From the NCBI GenBank assembly GCA_000421065.1, contig ATWD01000001.1:186001-250000 (forward strand): 64,000 bases of DNA, written 5' to 3'. The notes under the pieces were generated by a model. It ran no database searches, was not told where the DNA came from, and saw nothing but the letters and a program-made list of their open reading frames with translations. This DNA comes from Acidobacteriaceae bacterium TAA 166 (GTDB taxonomy: Bacteria > Acidobacteriota > Terriglobia > Terriglobales > Acidobacteriaceae). Of this stretch, positions 16,320-25,363 are shown piece after piece (the stretch's first letter is position 1; each line of letters opens with the position of its first letter). Made by a program: the position numbers and the translations under genes.

Positions 16320-18686
16320 ATGAATAGGCATATGTGGATTTTTGCGATGCTTGCAGTTGTGTGGTCAACTGGTGCGTTTGGACAGCAGCGCGCCTTTACA
16401 GTGCGAGACTCCATAGAAATGGCAACATTCAGCGTGCCATATGCTCGAGATCCAGCCTCCACTGCGCTCAAGTCTCCTGATCACAAGTACTTTGCTGTTG
16501 TTACTTCGAGAGGGATCGTTGAATCGGACCAGATTGAATCGAGTCTCTGGATCATTGATGCTCTTTCCGTGAGAAGATTCCTCTTGAAACCAGCGGGTTC
16601 GCTTCCATCACCGCCGAAACTCGCGGCGAAAATAGCGGGCGTTCCACCAACATCCTTTCACAACACATACACTTATCAACCTCTTATCACTGACCTCCGG
16701 TGGGACGAACATTCCCCGGTAATCTACTATCTAGCAGTAAGTCGCAAAGGAACTTACCGGCTGTGCAGCAGTAACGTGGCAACAGGAAAAACCCAACAAC
16801 TAACTGGTGCGGAGCAAAACGTAGACGAGTACAGCGTGCAGGGTCATACCATTGTTTACAGGACCTCCAACCACGATCCATCGTCAGCCGGAGTTGGGTC
16901 TCCATCAGCGAACCAGACCCGGCGCGGGGCCTTCGCTGTCACTGGACTTCCTATAGATGACATTCTTTTTTCTCATCGCCCCACAGTTCCTGGCGTGGCA
17001 AGGAGGGAGCTTTGGGTGATTAATAACAACCGGACCAGAAGAATACCCGCGGCTGACTCTTTACTGGACGGTCAACACGATCGGGACGTGTTGGCAATCT
17101 CGCCTTCCGGCCGGCAGGTGGTTCAACTCCAGCCCGTGCCGAGTTTGCCTGCCCTATGGGAATCCTACATTCCCCAGGCGGCATTTGAGTCATGGAGGTT
17201 GCGGTCGACCGATCCTAATACCACATCTCCCACAAATCCGTTCCGCGTCCGTGAGTACGTTCTGACAGACATTGAAAACGGAAAGTCTCATCCTCTAGTC
17301 TCGGCACCTTATGGTGAGGCACTCGCGTATTCGGAAGGAGCCCAAGCAGTTTGGTCACCGACAGGCTCTCGCTTGTTAATATCGAACAGCTTCCTCCCTT
17401 TGAATGGAGTGGACGACTTCGAGCGGCAACGAAGAATGCGGCCATGCACAGTCGTAGTACTAGACATGCCGTCGGGCGAGCCACAATGTCTCGCTTACAC
17501 ACGTGAGAGCATAACCAACGCCTCAGTCCGTCTGCGTGATGTGTCGTTCGGGTCTTCAGAAGATGACGTGATAATCCACTTCTCGTCAGCAGGGCGTAAG
17601 CTCCTGACCGAACGATACCGACGAATTGGCGAACATTGGAGTGAAGTCGAATCATTCTCTGATGATCGGACTCAGGCCGGTGCCACCATTGATACAAGGG
17701 CACAAAGGGACACGCTCTGCCTATCGGTGAAGCAATCTCTAAACGATCCTCCTGCCTTATATGCGACTGACACATCAAGTGGCAAAGCGCGAGAAGTGTG
17801 GGACCCTAACCCACAATTCGCGAACATCAGATTCGGTAGGGCTTCGGTCTACCATTGGAAGGCTTCGGACGGTGTCACTTGGACCGGCGGACTCGTATTG
17901 CCCGTTAATTACGTTCCAGGAACCCGCTATCCACTTATCATCCAAACTCATGGCTTTCTGGATCATGAATTCATAACCGATGGTCAATACCCAACAGCGA
18001 TGGCGGCACGCCCTCTGGCGAGTGCTGGGTTTGTAGTCCTTCAGGTGGGTAATACTTATGCTCACACGGAGCAACTACGAGAAGCGTCCGACTATGTCTC
18101 TGCATTCGAATCAGCAGTGCGCGAACTGGATGTGCGAGGCCTCATCGATACCAGAAGAGTGGGCATCATCGGTTTCAGTAGAACGTGCTGGTATGTGGAG
18201 AGTGCGCTAATTAGAAAACCTAACCTCTTTGCTGCAGCATCTATCACGGACGGCGTGGATCAGAGCTACATGCAGACGATGCTTTTCTACAATGATCGAA
18301 AGTCCGAAGGCCGAAGGATTTACGATGCCCCGCCGTTTGGTAGTGGCCTGGATCGTTGGATGAACGACGCTCCTGGATTTCACCTCGATCGCGTTCAGAC
18401 CCCCCTCATGATCACAGCGATCGGTCCGTTGTCTCTGCTTCTCGAGTGGGAAACATACTCATCGCTTTATCAACAGGCAAAGCCTGTCGATTTCATGTAC
18501 ATCCCAAAGGGCCAACATGTCTTACAAGAGCCAGCGGAGAGATTTGCCTCGCAACAGGGAAACGTGGACTGGTTCCGATTCTGGCTTCAGGACTATGAGC
18601 GTCCAAATCCCCAGGACAACTCTCAATACATAAGGTGGCGTCGACTTCAGGCTTCCACGACAAACAATGGCCAACCAGCGCAGTGA
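16320..18686 (+). CDS. AtxE2-like lasso peptide isopeptidase (S9 family)
   Basis: 788 residues from ATG 16320 (GGGGAGC 9 bp upstream), with signal peptide MNRHMWIFAMLAVVWSTGAFG. A beta-propeller part covers about 25-510 and an alpha/beta hydrolase part the C-terminus. The nucleophile is S620 in GIIGFSRTC, the base is H733 in KGQHVLQEP, and the tail reads ASQQGNVDWFRFWLQ. The acid is not a standard Asp; E709 or E711 in LLLEWETY is in the right place, as the acid of AtxE2 is a Glu. RDSIEM near the mature start also fits this family. These enzymes cut the isopeptide bond of lasso peptides after uptake. The frame could open at 16281, but that would precede the signal peptide. It faces the precursor gene tail to tail. 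Confidence 0.85.
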   Translation: MNRHMWIFAMLAVVWSTGAFGQQRAFTVRDSIEMATFSVPYARDPASTALKSPDHKYFAVVTSRGIVESDQIESSLWIIDALSVRRFLLKPAGSLPSPPKLAAKIAGVPPTSFHNTYTYQPLITDLRWDEHSPVIYYLAVSRKGTYRLCSSNVATGKTQQLTGAEQNVDEYSVQGHTIVYRTSNHDPSSAGVGSPSANQTRRGAFAVTGLPIDDILFSHRPTVPGVARRELWVINNNRTRRIPAADSLLDGQHDRDVLAISPSGRQVVQLQPVPSLPALWESYIPQAAFESWRLRSTDPNTTSPTNPFRVREYVLTDIENGKSHPLVSAPYGEALAYSEGAQAVWSPTGSRLLISNSFLPLNGVDDFERQRRMRPCTVVVLDMPSGEPQCLAYTRESITNASVRLRDVSFGSSEDDVIIHFSSAGRKLLTERYRRIGEHWSEVESFSDDRTQAGATIDTRAQRDTLCLSVKQSLNDPPALYATDTSSGKAREVWDPNPQFANIRFGRASVYHWKASDGVTWTGGLVLPVNYVPGTRYPLIIQTHGFLDHEFITDGQYPTAMAARPLASAGFVVLQVGNTYAHTEQLREASDYVSAFESAVRELDVRGLIDTRRVGIIGFSRTCWYVESALIRKPNLFAAASITDGVDQSYMQTMLFYNDRKSEGRRIYDAPPFGSGLDRWMNDAPGFHLDRVQTPLMITAIGPLSLLLEWETYSSLYQQAKPVDFMYIPKGQHVLQEPAERFASQQGNVDWFRFWLQDYERPNPQDNSQYIRWRRLQASTTNNGQPAQ

Positions 18687-18835
18687 AATACTGTATCGTC
18701 GCATAATGCCGACCGCAAGGATCGGCTGCACCGCGCCATCGTCATTGTCTGGCGTTTGTCTAGCGTAAGAAAGGGGGCTAATACTCATACTTCAAGCACG
18801 CCCCCTCCCATGTTCAATGAACCCCACTACGCAGT
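18687..18835. other. Convergent gap between isopeptidase and precursor gene
   Basis: 150 bp between the stop codons of the two converging arms. A weak inverted repeat near 18709-18724 (CCGA/TCGG) might be part of a terminator. No clear Rho-independent terminator was seen. Confidence 0.3.
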
Positions 18836-18976
18836 CTACTCGTCGCCCGGATAGGCCGGTGGGGTGCTGCGGTTTGTACCGCCATCGATGACGAAGCTCC
18901 CGCTCTTTGGTTGTGCGTTCTGAATGCACGCGGTCGCTTTTCTGGTTGAGAGGATTTGCGGTTGAGTGTATTTCAT
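18836..18976 (-). CDS. Candidate lasso-type RiPP precursor peptide (46 aa)
   Basis: Short gene starting at 18976 with ribosome-binding site AGAGGT 8 bp upstream, 45 bp after the stop of the cyclase gene. The leader begins MKYTQPQILSTRKATACIQN; Y3, P6 and I8 fit the YxxPx(L/I) motif by which lasso leaders bind the B1 protein. The C-terminal half contains SGSFVIDGGTNRSTPPAYPG and ends in DE. The only acidic residue inside the core is D31. If it closes the ring at position 7, 8 or 9, the core would start at S25, K24 or P23; S25 (7-residue ring, 22-residue core) is the most plausible. The usual Thr at leader position -2 is then missing (P23). It could also be a RiPP whose final structure is not a lasso. 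Identification rests on position, RBS, leader motif and the enzymes around it. Confidence 0.75.
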   Translation of the reverse strand: MKYTQPQILSTRKATACIQNAQPKSGSFVIDGGTNRSTPPAYPGDE

Positions 18977-19021
18977 TTGGTGTTACCTCTTTTCTGGTTC
19001 GGATTTTCCGTGCGGGCCAAG

Positions 19022-20959
19022 TCAACTAACAACTTGGTCAGCATGGAACTTGATTGCCCTCTTTCCATAGGCAACGACTGTCTCTGGAGTTGCAGGCACT
19101 AAAGCAAGCTTGCGAAGACTGCTTTGCAGCCATAGCTCGAAGCTGATAGCTCTCACGATGGCGGGCCACCATTGTGGGTTCCCGCCGGCAATTGTTGACT
19201 TGACTGCCCCTAAGAGTTCGGCTGAATCAACCAAACCGTACTCCACTAACAGTGACTTTGCGAAGAGCATAGTGATTTTGTCTTCTGACTCTTGCAAGAA
19301 AAGGAGGGGGCCGCGAACGCTGAAAGCCTTGCGGCGACGCTCTAGAATTTCGCTTGGGACAATATCCTTCAGCGCTCTTCGCATCAAAGACCGACGCCTT
19401 CCGGGACGCACAAGTTGGTCACGCGGAGTTGTGAAGAGAAAATCTACAAGGTCTCGATCAAGATACGGGTAACGATATTCGTGTCTCGTCAATATCGACG
19501 GATCTAGGTTGGGTAGCGTTTCCATGATGAACCACCAGGTGAGCCCATTACTGATAGCCGCTGGAGAGAATCCAAATCTCCGATCGAGCATTGTGTGAGC
19601 CTGCGCCACATCTAAACACTGATCCCGTGTTGGCTTGGTCAACCAGCGTGGAATTGTCTTTTGATCCACAACGGCAGGCCGGTAAAGGGATGCGGTAAAG
19701 CGTAGGACTTCCAAAAGTAGATATAGAAATGGAGTTCTGTCTACGAGACACCACGAGAATGCCTGAGTGAGCAGCTTGTTAAACTGACAGCCCACAAGAT
19801 AACCTGATAGTTCGGGGAGCGACGTCGGGACTCCCCCTAACACTTCATCTCCTCCAATTCCAGATAGAATCGATCGATACCCGCCCGGCGACAGGTGCTG
19901 GTCTAACGTTTTCTCCCACTCAATCGCAGAGCTGTCGCCTCCTGGAAACATGTAAGAACCCTGCGCTGGGTCGAGCATCTCGAATGATCTACTCATGAAC
20001 GAAAGTCGAAGGTGAATACCAGACTTGCCGCGAAGTCTCTCAACCGCAGAGAAATAAGGCTTCTCGTTCCAATTGGGTTCGGCGTCGTCATAGAAGGAAA
20101 TAGTGTCTAAGAGCTCGACCGAGGGTGTCTGCGACGCGCGAATCAGATCTGACATACAGACGATGGATGTCGAATCCATCCCTCCACTCAACTGCGCAAG
20201 AATCGGGGCGCCGGGACCGGTCCGGCGGTCGACAGCCTGTCTGAAAAGTCGAAGAAACTCTTGCTCATACTCGACATCTGTCGAAGCAGAGGTTTTTCCC
20301 TGCTTCATCCATTGCCAATGGGCCGTTTGGAGCGTCCCAGTTTCTCTGATAGCTACGAAATGTGCAGGCGGAACTGCCAGAATACCTTTGTAGGGCGTCA
20401 GGTTTCGGCAAGGTTGGTTACCTAGATAGCAAGCAGCGTAGCGGGGCTCCAATGCGTGCATTTCTCCTTCTGCGAAAAAGGTTTCGAGGTAGGTGGACCA
20501 CTGACATACTCCATTGATCTCCCTGAAATACAGGGTTCGCGTGCCGGCGTGGTCACGCGCAAGATAGAGGGTCTCTTCTGCAGCCGACCAGAGCGACAGC
20601 GCCCAATCGCCAACCATCTTCGCAAAAACGCCTTCGCCCCATTTACGGAAACCTGCCAACACTATCAAGGAATCTGCTGTGCCGTCCTCCTCCAGCGCCA
20701 GGAGCGTGCATAGCTCGAACCTATTATCGAGCCGACCATCGAGCGCGAGCATGTTACCCAGACCGTCGCTGAGCGGCTGCTGCTCCAATCGCGAGCGCTG
20801 ATGTGTATGGTACGGTTGAAAACCCATACCAATTCGACTTGCCGTGTCCACTGCGCCACCGTCGACGGCGTACCGCTCAGTTGCGCGAGCCAACACGAGC
20901 ATGTCCTCTTGAGTAACACGTTGATCCATTGGCTTGCGAAGGCCAAAGATAATGCTCAT
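19022..20959 (-). CDS. lasC: Asparagine synthetase-like lasso cyclase (C protein)
   Basis: 645 residues. The N-terminal half resembles a glutamine amidotransferase fold (DGRLDNRFELCTLL, KMVGDWALSLW, LARDHAGTRTLYF), but the Met is followed by SII rather than the catalytic Cys, so no ammonia is made. The C-terminal half has the ATP PP-loop LSGGMDSTS near residue 252 and SGIGGDEVLGG. In lasso pathways this enzyme adenylates the ring Asp/Glu and forms the isopeptide bond with the core N-terminus. It follows the B2 gene by 13 bp and precedes the precursor by 45 bp. Length is normal for the family. Confidence 0.9.
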   Translation of the reverse strand: MSIIFGLRKPMDQRVTQEDMLVLARATERYAVDGGAVDTASRIGMGFQPYHTHQRSRLEQQPLSDGLGNMLALDGRLDNRFELCTLLALEEDGTADSLIVLAGFRKWGEGVFAKMVGDWALSLWSAAEETLYLARDHAGTRTLYFREINGVCQWSTYLETFFAEGEMHALEPRYAACYLGNQPCRNLTPYKGILAVPPAHFVAIRETGTLQTAHWQWMKQGKTSASTDVEYEQEFLRLFRQAVDRRTGPGAPILAQLSGGMDSTSIVCMSDLIRASQTPSVELLDTISFYDDAEPNWNEKPYFSAVERLRGKSGIHLRLSFMSRSFEMLDPAQGSYMFPGGDSSAIEWEKTLDQHLSPGGYRSILSGIGGDEVLGGVPTSLPELSGYLVGCQFNKLLTQAFSWCLVDRTPFLYLLLEVLRFTASLYRPAVVDQKTIPRWLTKPTRDQCLDVAQAHTMLDRRFGFSPAAISNGLTWWFIMETLPNLDPSILTRHEYRYPYLDRDLVDFLFTTPRDQLVRPGRRRSLMRRALKDIVPSEILERRRKAFSVRGPLLFLQESEDKITMLFAKSLLVEYGLVDSAELLGAVKSTIAGGNPQWWPAIVRAISFELWLQSSLRKLALVPATPETVVAYGKRAIKFHADQVVS

Positions 20960-20972
20960 ATCGACTCCTTAT

Positions 20973-21350
20973 CTAGCAACGTTCGAGTACCTGATAGATG
21001 TCGCGCATGTATGGTTTGTCATTAATCACGGCGTCGCGGATCTCCACCCATGCGTGATACTCAAACGGAAACATCTGTGCTCCGATGAGTAGGTGCGCCT
21101 CGGAACCGTGGGCCTTTAAAAAGAGCGCAGTGGCAATCGATCTTTGCAGACACAGCACTCGCTTGTAATACAAGACACAGGCCACATCCATCGCGTGGCA
21201 CATTTGATCAACCGATGGTGTATTGGCGTTGGGAGCGTCGTTTACTAGCCGCTCATGCGTCATCTTGTGAACAAAGCTGAGCCCTCGGAAACTCAATAGG
21301 ATCTGGGTCCACACTAAGAAGCAGATGCTTTGAAATACGAGACCACTCAT
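20973..21350 (-). CDS. lasB2: Lasso peptide leader protease B2 (transglutaminase-like)
   Basis: 125 residues. Cys protease of the transglutaminase-like B2 family: Cys in VLCLQRSIATALFLKAHG, His in FEYHAWVEI and Asp in VINDKPYM form the triad. It removes the leader from the precursor, guided by the PqqD-like B1 protein encoded at 24715. The N-terminus has a hydrophobic stretch (LVFQSICFLVWTQILLSF). It overlaps the peptidase gene by 4 bp and is followed 13 bp later by the cyclase gene. B1 and B2 are separate genes here, as in Actinobacteria and Firmicutes, not the fused B of many proteobacteria. Confidence 0.9.
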   Translation of the reverse strand: MSGLVFQSICFLVWTQILLSFRGLSFVHKMTHERLVNDAPNANTPSVDQMCHAMDVACVLYYKRVLCLQRSIATALFLKAHGSEAHLLIGAQMFPFEYHAWVEIRDAVINDKPYMRDIYQVLERC

Positions 21351-23368
21351 CTCTCCTCCAACTCTGGAATTGTCACTCCCAGTTCACGACAAAGAAATGC
21401 GAGGCGCCGAGACAACCCAGCTGTGCGACTAGACACGTTCAGAGCTGGATAGTGGCCCCTTTCCCTTTCGTAATCAACGAGTATCGGGTTGGCCTGGGCG
21501 CTTCTGTTCTGCAAAAGAGCTGCCATCTTGCGCACGTGTGCTGGATTGCAGCGGTCGTCGCGATCCCCGGATACGAAAAGCGTAGGTGGGTAGTTGACTT
21601 CAGCTTTTACGCGATGATAAGGAGAGTAACCGTGAAGTGCTAGAAAGTCCTCATAATCGTCAACAGACCCATATTCCTTACGCCACCTCACCGCGCGATC
21701 AAACCGTTCGTAACGAAGCATATCGAGCAAGGGAGCGATGCAGACTACAGCGCGGAACAGATCTGGCCTCTGTATCATCGCAGCAGCAACCAGTAAGCCC
21801 GAGTTCGAGCCCCCCAATATCCCAAGACGGCTTGGAGAGGTTACTCTCCGATCGCACAACCACTCCGCGGCCGCGAGAAAATCATCAAACGCATTTTGAC
21901 GCTTCCGGCCTCGCCCTGCCTCGTGCCAAGATGCGCCTCCTTCACCGCCTCCACGGATATGCGCGACAGCGAAGATCGCACCTAACTCCATCATGATGTT
22001 CGCCAAAATGGAATATTCAGGGCCGCTCGAAATTCCGAACCCGCCATAGCTGGTTAGCAAGGTAGGTGCAGGTGAGCCTCCCTCCTTGAAACCGAGAGAA
22101 CTAAGCGTCAGAGACACTTCTGTGCCATCTCTCGATAGGTACCGATGTTCACGCACAAAAAGTTGTTTCTGATCCTTGGCTGGTGCTTGCTGGGACCACA
22201 GGATCGAGCTCCCTTTGTCAGGCTCATATTCAAGGAACACGGATGGCTGCCGAGTCCCTTCATACGTGTAAAACACATGGTTCTCGCATGTAATTTGGTT
22301 GCCGATCAATTGAACAGATCCGCCGGAAGGTACCTCAAGCATGCCAAGATCCTCGCCAGTGAGGCTTCGCATATAAATTGCGGAACGTCCGGCTTCAGAG
22401 TAAGACACATAGATTCGGTCGTTGGCAATAGCTACTTGGCGAATCGCCGAAGGACGAGGCGGGACGACGACGCTAAGCTGGCTTCCGTCACGTGCCAATT
22501 CGACGACCACACTCTGACCTTGAGTTGTGTTGCGAACAACGAATAGTCTCTCTCGATGGAGAAGTGGGTAACTGGGCAATTCGGAATTCTGAAACACGCA
22601 AGTCCACTCCAGTTGTGGCTTCACCAATGCGGTAGAGAGATCACACCAGGCCTTGCCGCAAGCCTGATGGAATAAAGTCGCACCTATCCGGACCTCGCTT
22701 CCGGATAAGACCAAACGGCTTAGGGGTGTTTTCGCGGCGCGATAGACAACTTCATCGTTGTTGCAACCGTGGATGGAACGAAACAGTATCGTGTGTTCTG
22801 ATGCAGAGGAACTCGCCTCGTGGCAATAGTAGAACCCTCTGCCGTCGGCGCAAAACACCAAACCTCTCGGATACCCCTCTTGGAGCGCTTCTGACAATTC
22901 AATCCCGGACTCGACCTCTATAAAGCGGATACTGGATTTATCGCTGCCACCGTATCGTACGGAATAGGCAAGCATGGCACCATCAGATGAAACACGATAG
23001 ATGTCTACTGATGCGAGCGGACTTATTCTGCTTGGGTCGACAAGCAACCTCTGCTGTGCAGTACCGCGGTCGCGGACGTAGATGCTGTGCTGTTCCTGTC
23101 CCCGAAGCCTTCGTCTGTAGAATTCGTATTGGCCCGCCCTGCATACCTGATCGAGCAATTCCACATCCAAGTGCTCGCGCACTCTTCTCGTAATGCAGCT
23201 AAGTTCGTGAAAAGAGTCGAGATATTGCGCCAAGCGCAGTCGTTGTTGTCTTAGCCATGCCTCGGTTTCGACTGTGTCACGCTCTTCGAGCCAACGATAG
23301 TCATCCACGATCCTTACACCGTGAATGATGTCAACCGCGGGGACACGAGCAGCCAACTCTAATGGCAT
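21347..23368 (-). CDS. Cytoplasmic prolyl oligopeptidase (S9A) inside the RiPP operon
   Basis: 673 residues without signal peptide. The N-terminus shows VDDYRWLEERDTVETEAWL, typical of prolyl oligopeptidase, then a seven-bladed propeller and a C-terminal hydrolase. Catalytic residues: Ser in LGILGGSNSGLL, Asp in SGDRDDRCNPAH, His in ERERGHYPAL. It cleaves short peptides after proline. It overlaps the kinase gene by 10 bp and B2 by 4 bp, so it is tightly coupled to biosynthesis. Possible roles are trimming the leader or the proline-containing tail (PPAYP), degrading the removed leader, or immunity. It is distinct from the exported isopeptidase in the opposite arm. Confidence 0.88.
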   Translation of the reverse strand: MPLELAARVPAVDIIHGVRIVDDYRWLEERDTVETEAWLRQQRLRLAQYLDSFHELSCITRRVREHLDVELLDQVCRAGQYEFYRRRLRGQEQHSIYVRDRGTAQQRLLVDPSRISPLASVDIYRVSSDGAMLAYSVRYGGSDKSSIRFIEVESGIELSEALQEGYPRGLVFCADGRGFYYCHEASSSASEHTILFRSIHGCNNDEVVYRAAKTPLSRLVLSGSEVRIGATLFHQACGKAWCDLSTALVKPQLEWTCVFQNSELPSYPLLHRERLFVVRNTTQGQSVVVELARDGSQLSVVVPPRPSAIRQVAIANDRIYVSYSEAGRSAIYMRSLTGEDLGMLEVPSGGSVQLIGNQITCENHVFYTYEGTRQPSVFLEYEPDKGSSILWSQQAPAKDQKQLFVREHRYLSRDGTEVSLTLSSLGFKEGGSPAPTLLTSYGGFGISSGPEYSILANIMMELGAIFAVAHIRGGGEGGASWHEAGRGRKRQNAFDDFLAAAEWLCDRRVTSPSRLGILGGSNSGLLVAAAMIQRPDLFRAVVCIAPLLDMLRYERFDRAVRWRKEYGSVDDYEDFLALHGYSPYHRVKAEVNYPPTLFVSGDRDDRCNPAHVRKMAALLQNRSAQANPILVDYERERGHYPALNVSSRTAGLSRRLAFLCRELGVTIPELEER

Positions 23369-24705
23369 AGAGCCTCCATAAACTCCGGGGAGCGTGCGGC
23401 TCGATCCATGTGCCTGGCTATGCTTCGGCTATAACTCTCGAATCGTGAATCGTAACGAATTGGGTCCGCGAGCCACGTTCCCTTTCCGTAGAGATACGAA
23501 ACAATCGCGATCACAGGACTAAGAGCAAACGCACGATCGATTACCTTCTTTGGAAGAATCTGATTCCAACGCTTCGCGTACCCGGCCTTCAATAACTCGC
23601 ACGATTCGTTGGAGGTGCGACTGGTCGCAACTTGCGCGCATACCCTTTGGAAAGTGACAAACGGATTGCCTATGCACGCCTCTGCCCAATCGGTCAGAAC
23701 GCACCGTGAGCCATCGATCAAAATATTGCCCGGATTGATGTCGTTGTGGATTAGAGTGTCAGGTATTTCAAGCTCAAGGAGCCGAGCGCAAGCATCTATC
23801 ACGATCTCCTTCAACTCAAGCAAGCGCGGGGTTGCGAGGGGTGCCACCTTCGCGGACGTCTGCTTTTCCATCGCTTCTTCCAGATAGAGTGTCATTGCCG
23901 TCATATGCGCCTGAAGGACGCTCAGACGTTGATCGGCACATCCGGCTGATAGTAGTGAGTCGACATAGGGGATGCTTTCCGTCTGTAACGACGCTATGCA
24001 ACTCACGGCACGGTCAAACGCGCAAACTGACGCCATTGGTTGGAGAGGCTGTCCTACTTCCTCCATAACCCAAGCCTTCTCAGTGTCTTTTAATGTCACT
24101 ATTGGCGGCAGATACTTAGCAAGGCACGTCGTCAAGAACTTGGTAATGTGATATTCATGAGTATTTGGTTCGCCTACAGCTTTCAGCCAATATGCGGGAC
24201 CAGGATGCGCATCTAGGCGTACCAGCACAAAGTTGCCCCCAGCATTCAGCTGAACTACTTCATCCGAGAAGGTAATTCTTCTATCAGGAGACGAGTCTCG
24301 GATCCATTCCTTGACCTCCTCGATCCACCCAATACGATTCCAGAGTGTACGTGTGTTGTCTCCTGACAGGATCGAGGTAATAATCTCTTTTTCATGCACA
24401 CTAAGAGATGTCGCGCTCACGTCGTCAGGACAGAGCGTGGTGAGGCCGTAAGTCCGGTATGGCCAATCCGGGCCTCGTACTTCAATGACTGCGCAGGGTG
24501 TCGTCGTTGTGTCTCCCAGAATATCTAGCACTAACGATGCGACATGCCATGTCAGCCGGATCAATTTAGTCAACTGTTCCGCGGGCCGTTGCGCGGATGG
24601 GATGAGCAAGAGTGGTAATTGCATGCCACCTACCGTCTGCATCCCAATTAGTTGTCGGGACTGCGGGAGAATAAACGCGATTCGGTATGTTGTAGATTCC
24701 GTCAT
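23359..24705 (-). CDS. APH-fold kinase-like protein of the RiPP cluster
   Basis: 448 residues. The C-terminal half is an aminoglycoside phosphotransferase/choline kinase-type domain: catalytic loop LIHNDINPGNILI (HxDxxxxN) near residue 315 and metal-binding Asp in VLTDWAEACIGNP. The N-terminal 200 residues are family-specific (RIGWIEEVKEWI, YWLKAVGEPNTHEYHITKFL). Known lasso tailoring kinases are HPr-kinase-like, so this is a different type. It starts 9 bp after the PqqD gene and overlaps the peptidase gene. Its paralogue is at 35403-36776. It may phosphorylate the peptide, act in immunity, or have another substrate; I cannot decide. Confidence 0.75.
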   Translation of the reverse strand: MTESTTYRIAFILPQSRQLIGMQTVGGMQLPLLLIPSAQRPAEQLTKLIRLTWHVASLVLDILGDTTTTPCAVIEVRGPDWPYRTYGLTTLCPDDVSATSLSVHEKEIITSILSGDNTRTLWNRIGWIEEVKEWIRDSSPDRRITFSDEVVQLNAGGNFVLVRLDAHPGPAYWLKAVGEPNTHEYHITKFLTTCLAKYLPPIVTLKDTEKAWVMEEVGQPLQPMASVCAFDRAVSCIASLQTESIPYVDSLLSAGCADQRLSVLQAHMTAMTLYLEEAMEKQTSAKVAPLATPRLLELKEIVIDACARLLELEIPDTLIHNDINPGNILIDGSRCVLTDWAEACIGNPFVTFQRVCAQVATSRTSNESCELLKAGYAKRWNQILPKKVIDRAFALSPVIAIVSYLYGKGTWLADPIRYDSRFESYSRSIARHMDRAARSPEFMEALCH

Positions 24706-24714
24706 GGTTGGATC

Positions 24715-24987
24715 TCAACTGTTGATTGTGTCTCCACCTGTGATAAGTTTTCTTTTGCTTAGGTCAGCTAGAAACGTAGCGATGTCCGCCGATACGATTG
24801 CTGTGTCCATGTCCGCCAATGTGGCGAGGTTCTTGACGATCGTGTCTAGTGGGACTCGCTGCTCAAGCTGTCGCCATACATACGCCGCAGTCGGATTGAG
24901 AACAATCATCGAATCTCTTGGTATATCGAGGACTACTGCACCATTTGCTTCTACAAGGGTTTTTAGACCGGATGCGATAACAACCAT
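24715..24987 (-). CDS. lasB1: PqqD-family RiPP recognition protein (lasso B1)
   Basis: 90 residues. The PqqD/RRE fold is visible in GAVVLDIPRDSMIVLNPTAA, YVWRQLEQRV, and a C-terminal helix IATFLADLSKRKLI. It binds the precursor leader and presents it to B2 and the cyclase. First gene of the minus arm, with a strong ribosome-binding site (GGAGGAG) 5-6 bp before ATG 24987. The upstream region carries motif A of the three-copy element and two palindromes. Confidence 0.88.
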   Translation of the reverse strand: MVVIASGLKTLVEANGAVVLDIPRDSMIVLNPTAAYVWRQLEQRVPLDTIVKNLATLADMDTAIVSADIATFLADLSKRKLITGGDTINS

Positions 24988-25231
24988 TGGTTCTCCTCCG
25001 ATAAGAGATCAGTCGTGTCTATTGACATTCGGCGGATCGCGTCGATTTGCCTCTAGTAGCGCTTTGGTCGATTGATAGGAAAAGAGGCCATTTGACGCTG
25101 TAATGCCTGGATTCCTAACTTGTCCGATTCACCGAACAAGTACTTGGGCATTGACATATGTCGGCAAGCCAATCGACGTCAGTCAATGACAATCCAACTG
25201 TGAGGATGAGTCTGCACCTCAACGACAATTA
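24988..25231. promoter_or_regulatory. Promoter region of the RiPP biosynthetic arm
   Basis: Between pqqD and motif A there are two inverted repeats: ACTTGTCCG/CGAACAAGT (25118-25141, 8 of 9 pairs) and the 10 bp palindrome GACATATGTC (25153-25162). Both are candidate operators. No gene was seen. Confidence 0.5.
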
Positions 25232-25252
25232 CGACAATTCGTAGAAGTCGTC
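25232..25252 (-). promoter_or_regulatory. Shared upstream motif, copy A
   Basis: Read on the minus strand: GACGACTTCTACGAATTG followed by TCG. It differs by one base from the 18-mer at 30333 and 35281. It lies about 245 bp upstream of the pqqD start and is oriented toward it. See copies B and C. Confidence 0.7.
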
Positions 25253-25363
25253 ATAATGCAGGGCACATGTTCGGTATGCATTAAACCGAGGTAGAGTGAG
25301 CTTATTCGTTGATTGGTGTTCGCTCGCGCGTCATCGGCTCAGAGCGTTTAACGTTTTGATCGG

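Noticed and set aside
18792..19025. 77-residue minus-strand frame covering the precursor gene in another frame
   Set aside because: It lacks a leader motif and RBS; the 46-residue frame at 18836-18976 has both and fits the cluster.
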